NCBI GenBank assembly: GCA_016789025.1
Contig: JAEURC010000030.1
Coordinates: 1 to 64,000, forward strand
DNA: 64,000 bases
Direction of reading: 5' to 3'
Origin: Anaerolineales bacterium
GTDB taxonomy: Bacteria > Chloroflexota > Anaerolineae > Anaerolineales > Villigracilaceae
The notes below the pieces were generated by a model. The model searched no databases. It was not told the origin of the DNA and was given only the letters and a program-made list of their open reading frames with translations. How positions within the stretch are numbered: the first letter of the stretch is position 1; each line of letters starts with the position of its first letter. This document shows positions 8,214 to 17,600 of this stretch, in pieces. The translations under genes were made by a program, and so were the position numbers.

Positions 8214-10747
8214 ACGATAAATTCACAAACGACACAAACAAAATGGATGAATGGTTGTCGCACACTGCGGAAGGAGTAACCCCCAACTCCCAGTTCGCAG
8301 CCGAGCTAGAGCAAACCTTGCGGCAGGCGCATCGCCAAAAATCGTCGCCGAGTTGGTTTCACTTTACGCGCAAACAAGCGACCGCCGCGCTCGCATGGAC
8401 GGTCTCGCTCATCGTCTTTGCGCTGTTCATGAGTTGGACGATTCGACTGGTCGCGCCGACGCCAACGGAAGTACCCGCGTCGAATCAAACAGTCGCGCCT
8501 CAGCCAACAGAAGAGCCGGTCATCAACAACGAGACACAAGTCACGCCTGCGCCAAACGGCGGATACGATTGGCGCGGCACAAAACTGTATTTGAACGCGC
8601 CTCTACCCGATTCGCCCTCGCAAGCAAACATCTACCTATTGAAAGAAGAAACGCCAGCGACGGTCGAACAAGCCCAAGCGTTGGCGCAACAATTCGGCAT
8701 TCAAGGTCAAGCGTATGTTGCGAAACATCCCGTCACCGGCGAAACAGACTATCTTCTCGTCACAGACGGCAAACAATCATTGGCGATGACCACAGATCGC
8801 TTCTTCACTTACACCGCCGATACAGCGAAAGTCTTCAACGTGTTCGGAGGCAGTTACCCTCCCAACGCGGAAACGTCCATCAACGATTTCCTGCTCTCGC
8901 ATAGATTGGACTTCCCACACAAAGCAACAAAAGACGGCTTGCATGGCGGCTACTCAGTGGAACCGCTCTCACCCGACGGCTATTCGATGGGCTATGAATA
9001 TTACACATCGCGCCCGATGCGCGTGATGCTCGATGAAAACGGAAATGTGATTCAAGTGGAAGCCAACCTGATGGGCTACGAGCCTGTCTCGGCGCAGACG
9101 TACAACATTATCTCCGCAGAGGAAGCGTTTCAAAAATTCATGGACGATTCCATCCCCACCGGGAAGATCGAAAGCACAAGCTCGTCTCCGTTAGAGTCAA
9201 AACAATGGATGCGCGAGTATCCCGAAAACGAAACGATCACGATCTACGGCTACCCTTCCTCCGTCCCAGCCCTTGACCCCGCGCAACCCGCCTTCATTCA
9301 AATTGACGGCTTCACCGTGAGCGGCAACACCGCCGGCATGGAAGCGCTGGATCGCAACACATTCGTCGAAGCGACGGGTCAGTTCGTCACCGTGAACGAC
9401 ATCAAGAAGTTCAATATCGAATCGTGGCGCGAATCGCCTTTCGCGCAAGACGGCATGGTCGGCACGCTCACTTCCGAAAACGGACAAAACATTTTACAGA
9501 CTCAGGAAGGCGAACGAATCGTCCTCGAACCCGCATTGCCAGCCGATGTTCCGCTTCCGTTTGAAAACGCCTTCGTGGTCGGCGTGCGGCGCGGAGACGT
9601 ATATGATTGGACGCTCATTGACAATCGTATGTCCGTAGCCATGAGAGGCGGCGGTGGAGGCGGCGGCGGGCTCGGTTTCTACCAACTCAACCTCAGCGGC
9701 ACGCCGGTTCCGTTCCCCGCGTCTACACCACAACCGCAAGGCGGAGGTGGTGGCGGAGGTGGAGGTGGAGGCGGAGGAGACTACACCGTCCAAGCCGGCG
9801 ATACTCTCACGTCTATTGCGGATGCGCACGGCGTCACCGTCGAGGAATTGATGCAGGCGAACGGGATGTCCGACGCGCTCATCATGATCGGACAGCAACT
9901 CATCATCCCCGGCGGTACAGATCAGATTCAAGGTCCCGATATCGGAAAGCGATTCGATAACCAGCGCGGCACCATCTCGATCAACATCATCCGCAAAGCG
10001 GACGGCAGTTCGAGGACCGAATATACATTCGCAACCTTCGTGAAGGGGCAAACCTATTACCTGCAACTGACCGGCGATAATCTGGACGGACTGATGCAAG
10101 CGCAAAATCGTCCTGTAAACATTTGGGCGACCATTGAAGGCGTAAACGATAGCGGCGCATTAATCGCGCGCGTCGAACGGTTCGAGATTCCATTCCCGAA
10201 TCTGCAATTCAAAATCTTACGCGGCACGCAACAGCGCATCACACTCGAAGGTCAAAGCTCGATCTTGTTCAAAGCGGAAGATGGAACAAGTTATGTTCAG
10301 TTGGCGCCGGACGGCAACATGGATATCAACATCCTCGGCAACGAAGGCGACCCGATATTACTGGAAACGCTTGCGATCCCCGACGAGACATTCGGCGACT
10401 ACCCCACTCTGCGAGTCTTCAGCGGTTCGATGGCGACCAACCCGAAAGACGGACAGCCCAGCAATCTCGTCATCACCGCAGACCAGATCAACACGTACGA
10501 TGAGCCAGCGGAGTCGTCCGACACATACACGCCGCCCGCTCTCACCATCGAAAAAGTCGAGTTGATGTACTACGTCACCAACCCGCACTGGCAGGCAGGC
10601 GAACTCAGCGGCAGTCAGTCATACATCCAGCCGGTGTGGCGGTTCTATGGTCATTACGAAAACGGCGACGAATTCGAAGTGATCGTCCAGGCGCTCAAAG
10701 AGGAATATCTATTGCCTGAACTTGCGCCGTTCACACCACCCGGGTAA
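8210..10747 (+). CDS. Very large anti-sigma-like membrane protein with LysM domain
   Basis: An 845-residue protein. The ~57-residue N-terminal part is charged, soluble and helical (M-D-E-W-L-S... A-A-E-L-E-Q-T-L-R-Q), followed by one membrane helix (about 58-81), a Thr/Pro stalk, and a ~750-residue outer part. Two polyglycine runs (about 480-487 and 510-522) flank a low-complexity stretch and lead into a LysM domain (about 524-569, Y-T-V-Q-A-G-D-T-L to I-I-P-G-G) that should bind peptidoglycan or related glycans. This is the topology of an ECF anti-sigma with a large envelope sensor; anti-sigma function is inferred from the 4-bp overlap with the sigma gene. No zinc-type H-x3-C-x2-C motif is present. 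Confidence 0.75.
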   Translation: MNDKFTNDTNKMDEWLSHTAEGVTPNSQFAAELEQTLRQAHRQKSSPSWFHFTRKQATAALAWTVSLIVFALFMSWTIRLVAPTPTEVPASNQTVAPQPTEEPVINNETQVTPAPNGGYDWRGTKLYLNAPLPDSPSQANIYLLKEETPATVEQAQALAQQFGIQGQAYVAKHPVTGETDYLLVTDGKQSLAMTTDRFFTYTADTAKVFNVFGGSYPPNAETSINDFLLSHRLDFPHKATKDGLHGGYSVEPLSPDGYSMGYEYYTSRPMRVMLDENGNVIQVEANLMGYEPVSAQTYNIISAEEAFQKFMDDSIPTGKIESTSSSPLESKQWMREYPENETITIYGYPSSVPALDPAQPAFIQIDGFTVSGNTAGMEALDRNTFVEATGQFVTVNDIKKFNIESWRESPFAQDGMVGTLTSENGQNILQTQEGERIVLEPALPADVPLPFENAFVVGVRRGDVYDWTLIDNRMSVAMRGGGGGGGGLGFYQLNLSGTPVPFPASTPQPQGGGGGGGGGGGGGDYTVQAGDTLTSIADAHGVTVEELMQANGMSDALIMIGQQLIIPGGTDQIQGPDIGKRFDNQRGTISINIIRKADGSSRTEYTFATFVKGQTYYLQLTGDNLDGLMQAQNRPVNIWATIEGVNDSGALIARVERFEIPFPNLQFKILRGTQQRITLEGQSSILFKAEDGTSYVQLAPDGNMDINILGNEGDPILLETLAIPDETFGDYPTLRVFSGSMATNPKDGQPSNLVITADQINTYDEPAESSDTYTPPALTIEKVELMYYVTNPHWQAGELSGSQSYIQPVWRFYGHYENGDEFEVIVQALKEEYLLPELAPFTPPG

Positions 10748-10765
10748 CGCGCAGGCAGTCACATC

Positions 10766-10797
10766 AACACGCCGTCATCGAAAGGTGATGGCGTGTT
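10766..10797 (+). terminator. Intrinsic terminator-like hairpin after the anti-sigma gene
   Basis: A 14-bp stem (with two G-U pairs in RNA) closed by a GAAA tetraloop, beginning 18 bp after the stop codon. The downstream T content is modest (TTGATTGT), so termination efficiency is uncertain. The 3' side lies only 6 bp before the -10 of the next gene. Confidence 0.65.
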
Positions 10798-10803
10798 TGA
10801 TTG

Positions 10804-10809
10804 TATAAT
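10804..10809 (+). promoter_or_regulatory. -10 hexamer for the molybdo-enzyme FAD subunit
   Basis: TATAAT located 22 nt before the chosen ATG, directly after the terminator hairpin. A predicted start near 10816 gives a ~15-nt leader containing the AAAGGA ribosome binding site. No clear -35. Confidence 0.5.
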
Positions 10810-10830
10810 GGAGGCGCGAAAGGAATTTTC

Positions 10831-11586
10831 ATGATCACTGCCTACCACCGCCCCAAAACTTTGGATGAAGCCCTCGCGCTTCTCTCCCAACCGAACACCG
10901 TCCCCCTCGGAGGCGGCACGCTTCTTTCCCAGCCGACAACTGATTCAGTCCATGCGGTTGACCTCCAACTCCTCGGCTTGAATTCGCTCCGCGTCAACGG
11001 CAACAATCTCGAACTCGGCGCGACACTGACACTGCAATCGCTCCTCGAATCGGAACACTGCCCCGACGCATTAAAACGCGCGCTCAAACTCGAAGCGCCG
11101 CTCAACATCCGCAACTCGGCAACCCTCGCAGGGACGTTGGTTTCATGTGACGGCAGATCTACGTTTGGGACGGTGTTGTTGGCGATGGATGCGAAGATCG
11201 CAGTCATGAGTAAACAGTCAGCAGTGAGCAGTAATCAGTCATCAGCGATCAGTGTTGGCGAATTTTTGCCGTTGCGTCCGCGTGGACTCATTACATCAAT
11301 TTCCATTCCTCTAAACGTAAAACTCGCATTTGAATACGTCTCGCGCACGCCATCTGATAAACCCATCGTCTGCGTCGCGCTCGCACAGTGGAACTCAGGC
11401 AGAACACGCCTCGCCGTCGGCGGATTCGGCAAGAGTCCCATGCTCGCCATGGACGGCACAGCCTCCGACGATGCCGCCACCGCCGCGCGCAACGCCTTCC
11501 ACGAAGCGAACGATGACTACGGAAGCGCCGAATATCGCATGGATGTTGCGTCCACGCTGGCGAAGAGATGCATGGAAGCGCAATAA
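10831..11586 (+). CDS. FAD-binding (medium) subunit of a xanthine dehydrogenase/CO dehydrogenase family enzyme
   Basis: A 251-residue homologue of CoxM/XdhB-type FAD subunits, which pass electrons from the molybdenum/iron-sulfur part to an acceptor. Family marks are Y-H-R-P-K-T-L-D-E-A at the start, the FAD pyrophosphate loop P-L-G-G-G-T-L-L, and I-R-N-S-A-T-L-A-G-T-L (about residues 91-101). The ATG at 10831 follows AAAGGA; an upstream in-frame TTG is rejected. Residues about 124-142 (K-Q-S-A-V-S-S-N-Q-S-S-A-I-S) are encoded by a phased heptamer array, inserted in frame between FAD-domain elements. The partner FeS/Mo subunit lies 3.1 kb downstream, separated by nucleotidyltransferase and methylase genes. 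Confidence 0.85.
   Translation: MITAYHRPKTLDEALALLSQPNTVPLGGGTLLSQPTTDSVHAVDLQLLGLNSLRVNGNNLELGATLTLQSLLESEHCPDALKRALKLEAPLNIRNSATLAGTLVSCDGRSTFGTVLLAMDAKIAVMSKQSAVSSNQSSAISVGEFLPLRPRGLITSISIPLNVKLAFEYVSRTPSDKPIVCVALAQWNSGRTRLAVGGFGKSPMLAMDGTASDDAATAARNAFHEANDDYGSAEYRMDVASTLAKRCMEAQ
11201..11256. repeat. Heptamer array inside the FAD-subunit gene
   Basis: Eight consecutive in-phase 7-mers, most of the form CAGTNNN or CAGCNNN (e.g. CAGTCAG, CAGTGAG, CAGTAAT, CAGTCAT, CAGCGAT). The reading frame runs through it and gives a Ser/Gln-rich peptide. Confidence 0.85.
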
Positions 11587-11603
11587 CGAAGAGAGAGATT
11601 TCG

Positions 11604-12119
11604 ATGAACGCTCAACTTGTTACGGTTAGCGATGATCAATTGGTATCGGAACTCTGGGCGCGAGATGTGCCTTTTTTGACGGGAGAACAAATCAGCCCAA
11701 CTCCCCAGCTCGACTCTGCCACCTTTATACAATCCCTGGCAGATAGCAGGGATGCTCGGGTACGCATGGCATTGATACCCCTGTTCCTGCGCCATCCTCA
11801 TTTTTTCAGCGACGCAAAGAAAGCGGATAAGGGGCTCTCATCGCAACCGGGTCAACTGTACCTTCGCTTTTACTATACAGCGGCATTGCTCTTGCAACGC
11901 AAATTTCGAGAGCGATTGAACAAAATCTATGGAGAACAGATGCAGTTACCCGATCTGTTCTCAAAAAAAATAGGCATAGCGCTGGATTCAAATCCAAATC
12001 ACGCGCTCGCTAGATTGGCGCAACAACATCAAGTCTTGAGCGACCAGTATATTAACTGGCTTGAAACTTACGAATATGGCGCAGAACGCCTGGTTAAGTA
12101 CATGGAAAAATTTAAATGA
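11604..12119 (+). CDS. Unknown protein paired with a nucleotidyltransferase
   Basis: A 171-residue, mainly helical, soluble protein with no signal peptide or recognised domain. The ATG at 11604 is preferred (weak GAGAGA before it) over a longer in-frame start inside the previous gene. Its stop overlaps the start of the DUF6036-like nucleotidyltransferase by ATGA, the arrangement typical of toxin-antitoxin and abortive-infection pairs. By position it would be the partner (regulator or antitoxin) of the nucleotidyltransferase; this rests on context only. Confidence 0.6.
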   Translation: MNAQLVTVSDDQLVSELWARDVPFLTGEQISPTPQLDSATFIQSLADSRDARVRMALIPLFLRHPHFFSDAKKADKGLSSQPGQLYLRFYYTAALLLQRKFRERLNKIYGEQMQLPDLFSKKIGIALDSNPNHALARLAQQHQVLSDQYINWLETYEYGAERLVKYMEKFK

Positions 12120-12637
12120 GGCAAGTGTCTAAGCAGGCTATCCAGGCTTTTCTCCAACGATTGGGAGCTCGCTACCCCAAGCCAGCGACCCTTCATCTGC
12201 TTGGCGGCAGCGCATTAATCCTTCTCGGAAGTTCGCGCGAAACGCTCGACATTGATTATGTAGGCGACGACCTGCACAAAGACAACTTTCAACTTATCAT
12301 CGAAGAAGTTGCAAATGAGCTGGGACTGGATACAGAACCAGTTCCCATCGAGCGATTCGTGCCTCTGCCGGAAGGTAACGAGCAACGCGGTATCCATATC
12401 GGTCAATTTGGAAACGTTGATGTCTTCATTTTTGATCCGTACAGCATCGCGCTCAGCAAGTTGGATCGAGGCAGCGACCGTGATTTGGATGATATCGTTT
12501 TCCTGATACAGCACAACCAGATCAGCGCAGTTGAATTGGAACGCATCCTAAACAACGCCCTGCCTCAGGCGGGCAAATTCGATTTCAATCCCGATATTCT
12601 GGCTCATCTGCAAGAGCTAAAGAAACGATTGCTATAA
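12116..12637 (+). CDS. DUF6036-like nucleotidyltransferase
   Basis: A 173-residue protein with the minimal nucleotidyltransferase signature L-L-G-G-S-A-L-I-L-L-G (about residues 28-38) followed by T-L-D-I-D-Y (the D-x-D metal-binding pair, about 46-51) and a third acidic strand (N-V-D-V-F-I-F-D). Similar proteins are annotated as DUF6036 and belong to the superfamily that includes AbiEii toxins. It could transfer a nucleotide to tRNA or protein and act as a toxin; this is an inference. It overlaps the upstream partner gene by 4 bp and is followed 17 bp later by a second, differently built pair. Confidence 0.7.
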   Translation: MRQVSKQAIQAFLQRLGARYPKPATLHLLGGSALILLGSSRETLDIDYVGDDLHKDNFQLIIEEVANELGLDTEPVPIERFVPLPEGNEQRGIHIGQFGNVDVFIFDPYSIALSKLDRGSDRDLDDIVFLIQHNQISAVELERILNNALPQAGKFDFNPDILAHLQELKKRLL

Positions 12638-12654
12638 AATCGTATCCACACCCC

Positions 12655-12903
12655 ATGACCGCCATTCCCCTCTCCCTCGCCCCGTTCTTTCAGGAATACG
12701 ACCTCGCCAAACTCGTCCCTGAAAAAGATTCGCATACCATCATCGAGCGCGTCTTGCAATTTGGGAATCGCGCCGAGATCAAATGGCTCTTCACCATGTA
12801 TCCGCAGGAACAAATCAGTTCATGGATTCAACGCTTCGGAGACGAAAGACTTCCGCAACCGCATCGGGCGTTTTGGAAACTCGTGTTGGGCATAACCCCA
12901 TGA
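12655..12903 (+). CDS. DUF6922-like small partner protein
   Basis: An 82-residue protein resembling DUF6922 (S-L-A-P-F-F-Q-E-Y-D near the N-terminus, then an I-I-E-R-V-L-Q-F-G helix and a C-terminal F-W-K-L). Proteins of this type are commonly encoded directly before AbiEii-like nucleotidyltransferases, as here (ATGA overlap), and are thought to be the antitoxin-side partner. No ribosome binding site is visible; a TATAAA-like -10 lies ~15 nt before the ATG, so the leader would be very short. Confidence 0.65.
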   Translation: MTAIPLSLAPFFQEYDLAKLVPEKDSHTIIERVLQFGNRAEIKWLFTMYPQEQISSWIQRFGDERLPQPHRAFWKLVLGITP

Positions 12904-13544
12904 GCGCATTGTTTTGGAACACCATCACGGAAGATATGCGGCTTGTCCTGCGCGAGTTCTTCAATAACGATATCGGTCAAAAATTTTATCTGGCAGGCGG
13001 AACCGCGCTGTCTTTGCAACTCGGTCATCGCCACTCTATTGACCTAGACCTGTTCTCACCCACCGAAGATATTCCATCCATCCGCGCCAGCCTTGAAGAA
13101 GCGCTGTCCGCGCTCAAGCCTCAACTGGCAGATTCCTCGTGGGGTAATCTCGTTTTTGTTGCAAGCAATGTCCGCGTTGGACTTTACGGTTACGGATATT
13201 CAATGATAGATCCAATCGTAGAGGAAGAGACTCTGCGGCTTGCATCAATCAGAGACATTGCATTGATGAAAATGGACGCCATTTTATCGAGAGCGAACCG
13301 CAAAGATTTTTACGATCTATATTTCATCGCGCAAGCCGTACCTTTGAAAGAACTGTTTGAAATCGCCCCGAAAAAATATCCCTCCGTCCGCGACTTTGAA
13401 GTTCAAGTGACGAAAAGACTGGTGTATTTTGATTCTGCCGATAACGATCCTGATCCAATTTTCCTCGAACCCGTATCGTGGAAAGCCGTCAGGGAGTATT
13501 TTATGCAACAAGCCAAGGAGATTGAGCAAGGTTGGCTAAAGTGA
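12900..13544 (+). CDS. AbiEii/AbiGii-type nucleotidyltransferase toxin
   Basis: A 214-residue protein with the AbiEii signature: L-A-G-G-T-A-L-S-L-Q-L-G-H-R-H (about residues 30-44) followed by S-I-D-L-D-L-F-S (the D-x-D pair), and later the D-I-A-L-M-K-M-D-A-I and R-K-D-F-Y-D-L-Y-F-I segments typical of the family. Family members act as nucleotidyltransferase toxins in type IV-like toxin-antitoxin or phage-abortive systems. The ATG at 12900 overlaps the DUF6922-like stop by 4 bp, supporting coupled translation. The next gene (DNA methyltransferase) overlaps its end. Confidence 0.8.
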   Translation: MSALFWNTITEDMRLVLREFFNNDIGQKFYLAGGTALSLQLGHRHSIDLDLFSPTEDIPSIRASLEEALSALKPQLADSSWGNLVFVASNVRVGLYGYGYSMIDPIVEEETLRLASIRDIALMKMDAILSRANRKDFYDLYFIAQAVPLKELFEIAPKKYPSVRDFEVQVTKRLVYFDSADNDPDPIFLEPVSWKAVREYFMQQAKEIEQGWLK

Positions 13545-14603
13545 CTCTCCCTCTCAACCAAATCCTCCACGGCGATTGCATCGAGATTCTCAACTCGCTC
13601 CCCGAAAACTCGGTGGATGTGATCTTCGCCGACCCGCCGTACAACCTGCAACTCCGCAACGAGTTGTATCGTCCCAACTTAACCAAAGTGGACGCCGTCA
13701 ATGATGGTTGGGATCAGTTTAAGAGTTTCAAGGAATATGATGAGTTCACGCACAATTGGCTACGCGCCAGTCAACGCGTGTTGAAAGATACCGGCACGAT
13801 CTGGGTCATCGGCACATACCACAACATCTACCGTATCGGCGCGATCATGCAGGATATGGGCTTTTGGATCCTCAACGATCTTTTGTGGATCAAAGACAAC
13901 CCCATGCCAAATTTTCGCGGCGTTCGTTTTACCAACGCGCACGAAACGATGATCTGGGCGCAGAAGAAAAAAGGCGCGAAGTACACATTCAACCATCACG
14001 CCATGAAAGCCCTGAACGAAGACCTGCAAATGCGCTCCGATTGGCGGCATTGGGAACTCCCACTCGTCAACGGCAAACAGCGCGTCAAACATAACGGGAC
14101 GAAAGCCCACTCGACTCAGAAACCGGAAGCATTGCTCTACCGGGTCATCCTCGCTTCTTCTCAACGGGGCGACTTGATCCTCGATCCCTTCTTCGGCTCT
14201 GGCACCACCGGCCCGGTCGCGAAGAAACTCGGGCGCAATTGGATCGGCATCGAGCGCGATAAGAAATACATCAAGATCGCGCAAAAGCGCATTGACGCTG
14301 TCCTCTCAGCCCCGGCAGAAGTATTGATTCTTTCCGAGAAGCGCAAGCAGGCGCGGGTTCCATTTGGCACATTGCTCGAAAATGGACTGTTGAATCCCGG
14401 GCAAATCCTTTATTTCGCAAAGAACGGCAAGAAGGCAAAAGTCCTCGCCAACGGACACGTCAAATGCGGCGAGGTCACCGGCTCGATTCACTTCGTGGCA
14501 AAATCGCTGATGAACGGCGCCCCCGTCAACGGCTGGGATGTGTGGTTCTACAAAGATGAAAATGGGAATAAAATTGTGATTGATGAATTAAGAAAAAAGT
14601 TTC

Positions 14604-14617
<14 letters not shown>
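13532..14617 (+). CDS. Beta-class DNA (adenine-N6) methyltransferase, CcrM-like
   Basis: A ~361-residue methyltransferase. The catalytic motif D-P-P-Y-N-L-Q (about residue 35) comes first and the SAM-binding F-F-G-S-G-T-T-G-P (about residue 223) later, which is the beta-class order of CcrM and M.HinfI. A C-terminal domain (about 270-355, L-L-E-N-G-L-L-N-P-G to G-W-D-V-W) resembles the RAMA domain of CcrM enzymes. GANTC is therefore a plausible target, but this is not shown. Start is uncertain: TTG 13532, or GTG 13541, which overlaps the AbiEii stop as GTGA. The last codons and the stop lie inside a heptamer array. No restriction endonuclease is adjacent. Confidence 0.85.
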
Positions 14618-14687
<70 letters not shown>

Positions 14688-14697
14688 AGGAATAACC

Positions 14698-17600
14698 ATG
14701 AACATCACCCTCACCATCAACTCAACCAAACACGAAATTGACTGCGCGCCATCTGAAACATTACTCTCCGCCGTTAGGCGACTCGGCTACTACGGTGTCA
14801 AGTTCGGCGACGAGGGCGGGCTGAGCGGCGCGGACACGGTTCTGCTGAATGGCAAGCCAGTCAACGCGGGGTCTATGCTCGCGGCGCAGGCGGAGGGGCA
14901 TCTCATCGTCACGATCGAAGCGTTGGGTGAGCATCCCGAACAAGGGTGGAAAAAGACCGATGGCTTGAATCCGCTTCAACAGGCGTTTGTCGAATCGGGC
15001 GCGATCCAATGCGGATTTTGCACACCTGCGCAAATTCTCGCGGCGAAGGCATTGCTGGAAGCGAATCCGAATCCAAGTGAAGAGCAGGTGCGCGAGGCGA
15101 TCAGCGGCGTGTTGTGCCGATGCACAGGTTATCTCAAACCCGTGCAAGCCGTGTTGAAAGCGGCGCGGGGCGCAGTAGACACGGAAACAAGTACACAAGT
15201 AAACACGGACCCAAGTGAGCATGGCGGCGATTCCCCTGTGTACTTGCCTACGTATTTACCTGTTTCCGATACCCTCGTAAAAACAAACGTGATGCCGCGC
15301 ATAATCGTCACACCCGAATCGCAAACATGGCAAACGGTTGGCAAGCCCGAGAAAAAAGTGGACGCGGTCAAGCTCGTGCAAGGCAAACCCGCGTTCGCCG
15401 CCGACATAGACATGCGCGGCATGTTGTATGCCAAAGTGTTGCACGCGCCGCACGCGCACGCGCTCATCAAAAAGATCGACACGACTCGCGCAAAAGAATT
15501 GAAAGGCGTCGCGGCGGTTCTCACGTGGCAGGATATTCCGCGCGTCGTGTATTCCACCGCTGGGCAGTCCGACCCGATCCCAGGTCCGCTCGACACGTTT
15601 TCGCTGGATCACAAAGTCCGCTTCGTTGGCGACCGCGTTGCGTTCGTCGCGGCGGAGAGTCCCGAGATCGCAGAGAAGGCATTGACGTTGATCGACGTGG
15701 AATACGAAATTCTGGATTCCATCCTCGACTCGCGCGAAGCGATGAAACCCGACGCGATTCGAATCCACGACGAGGCTGAGTACGTCAATTTTGCCGACTC
15801 GAACCCCGAAAAGAATCTCGCCGCGCACATCCGCATTGACATCGGCGACGTGGAAAAAGGATTCAAAGAAGCCGATCACATCTTCGAAGCGGAATACGAA
15901 GTGCCGAAGGCGCAACAAGTTTCCATCGAGCCGCATGTGTGCGTCACGTATTGGGACGAAGATGATCGCTTGGTGATTCGCACGTCCACGCAAGTGCCGT
16001 TCCACGTGCGGAGGATGCTCGCGCCCGTTTTGAATTTGCCCGTGAAGCGAATCCGCGTGGTCAAGCCGCGCATCGGTGGCGGATTCGGCGGCAAGCAGGA
16101 AGTGTTGATGGAAGACGTGCCAGCCCATCTGACGATTGCGACGAAACGACCCGTCATCTACGAATACACACGCGAAGAAGAATTTATCGCGGCGCGTTCG
16201 CGTCACCCGATGCGAGTCAAAATGAAGACAGGCGTGAAAAATGACGGGACGATCACCGCAAACGCAATGTATGCGTTATCCGACACGGGCGCGTATGGTT
16301 GTCACGCGCTGACCGTCACAGGCAACACGGGTCACAAGGCGATGGCGTTGTATGTTGGCGACGGCGAATATCGAAAGAGTCCGAACATCCAATTTTATGC
16401 GGACGTGGTCTACACCAACACGCCGCCCGCCGGTGCGTTCCGCGGCTACGGCGTGCCGCAAGGTTACTGGCCCCTCGACCGTCACATGGAAAAGATCGCC
16501 CGCGCTTTGAATCTCGACCCGATTGATTTCCGCTTGAAGAATACGATTCGCCCCGGCGAGTATCATCCGTTTTCCACGGCATGGAACGAAGGACGCGAGC
16601 CGCGACCTGAGATCGTCCAAACAGTCGGCTTGGAACAATGTGTCGCGCAAGGACGAGCCGCAATCGCGTGGGATGATAAATATGGAAACGAAGAATGGCG
16701 CAAAAATGTGTCAAGTTCCAAGTATCAAGTTTCAAGTGAAAAACCTGAAACCTTGAACGTGGAACGTGGAACTCCCAACATAGCAAAGCGCCGAGGGATC
16801 GGGGTCGCATTCGTCATGCAGGGAACTGCAATTCCATACTTGGACATGGGTGGCGCGTCCATCAAGATGAACGATGATGGTTCGTTCAACTTACTTGTCG
16901 GCGCGACGGATTTGGGAACAGGCTCCGACACCGTCCTCGCGCAAATGGCGGCGGAGGTACTCGGAGTTCCGCTCGATGACATGATCTGCTATTCATCAGA
17001 CACCGATTTCACGCCGTTCGATAAAGGCGCGTATGCTTCGTCAACAACATATATCTCTGGCGCGGCGGCGGTGAAAGCGGCGAACATTGTCGCAGAACGG
17101 ATCAAAGTCCGCGCGGCGATGATGTTGAACAGGGAGCAAACTTCGGAAGAGGGTAAACAGGCTTACACGTCGGAGGAGATTCGCCTTGAAAATCGGATGG
17201 CGGTCGCGCCCGATGGAAAAAGCGTTTCATTTGCAGACATCGCGCTTGATTCGCTTCACAAGAACGATCAAGAGCAGATCATGGGAGTCGCATCCTACGT
17301 TTCGCCTGTCTCGCCTCCTCCGTTCGCGGCGCAATTCGCCGAAGTGACCGTGGATACGGAAACAGGCGCAGTCACCGTAGACAAACTCGTCATGGCGGTT
17401 GACTCGGGCGTCATCGTGAATCCGCTCACCGCTTCGGGTCAGATCGAGGGCGGCATGACGCAAGCCCTCGGCTATGCGGTCTGCGAGGAGATGCGCTTCG
17501 ACGACAAAGGCGACGCCATCGAACGCGACTTGGATCGTTATCACATCTTCCGCGCCGACGAGATGCCCGAACTCGAAACGATCTTCGTCGAGACCTTCGA

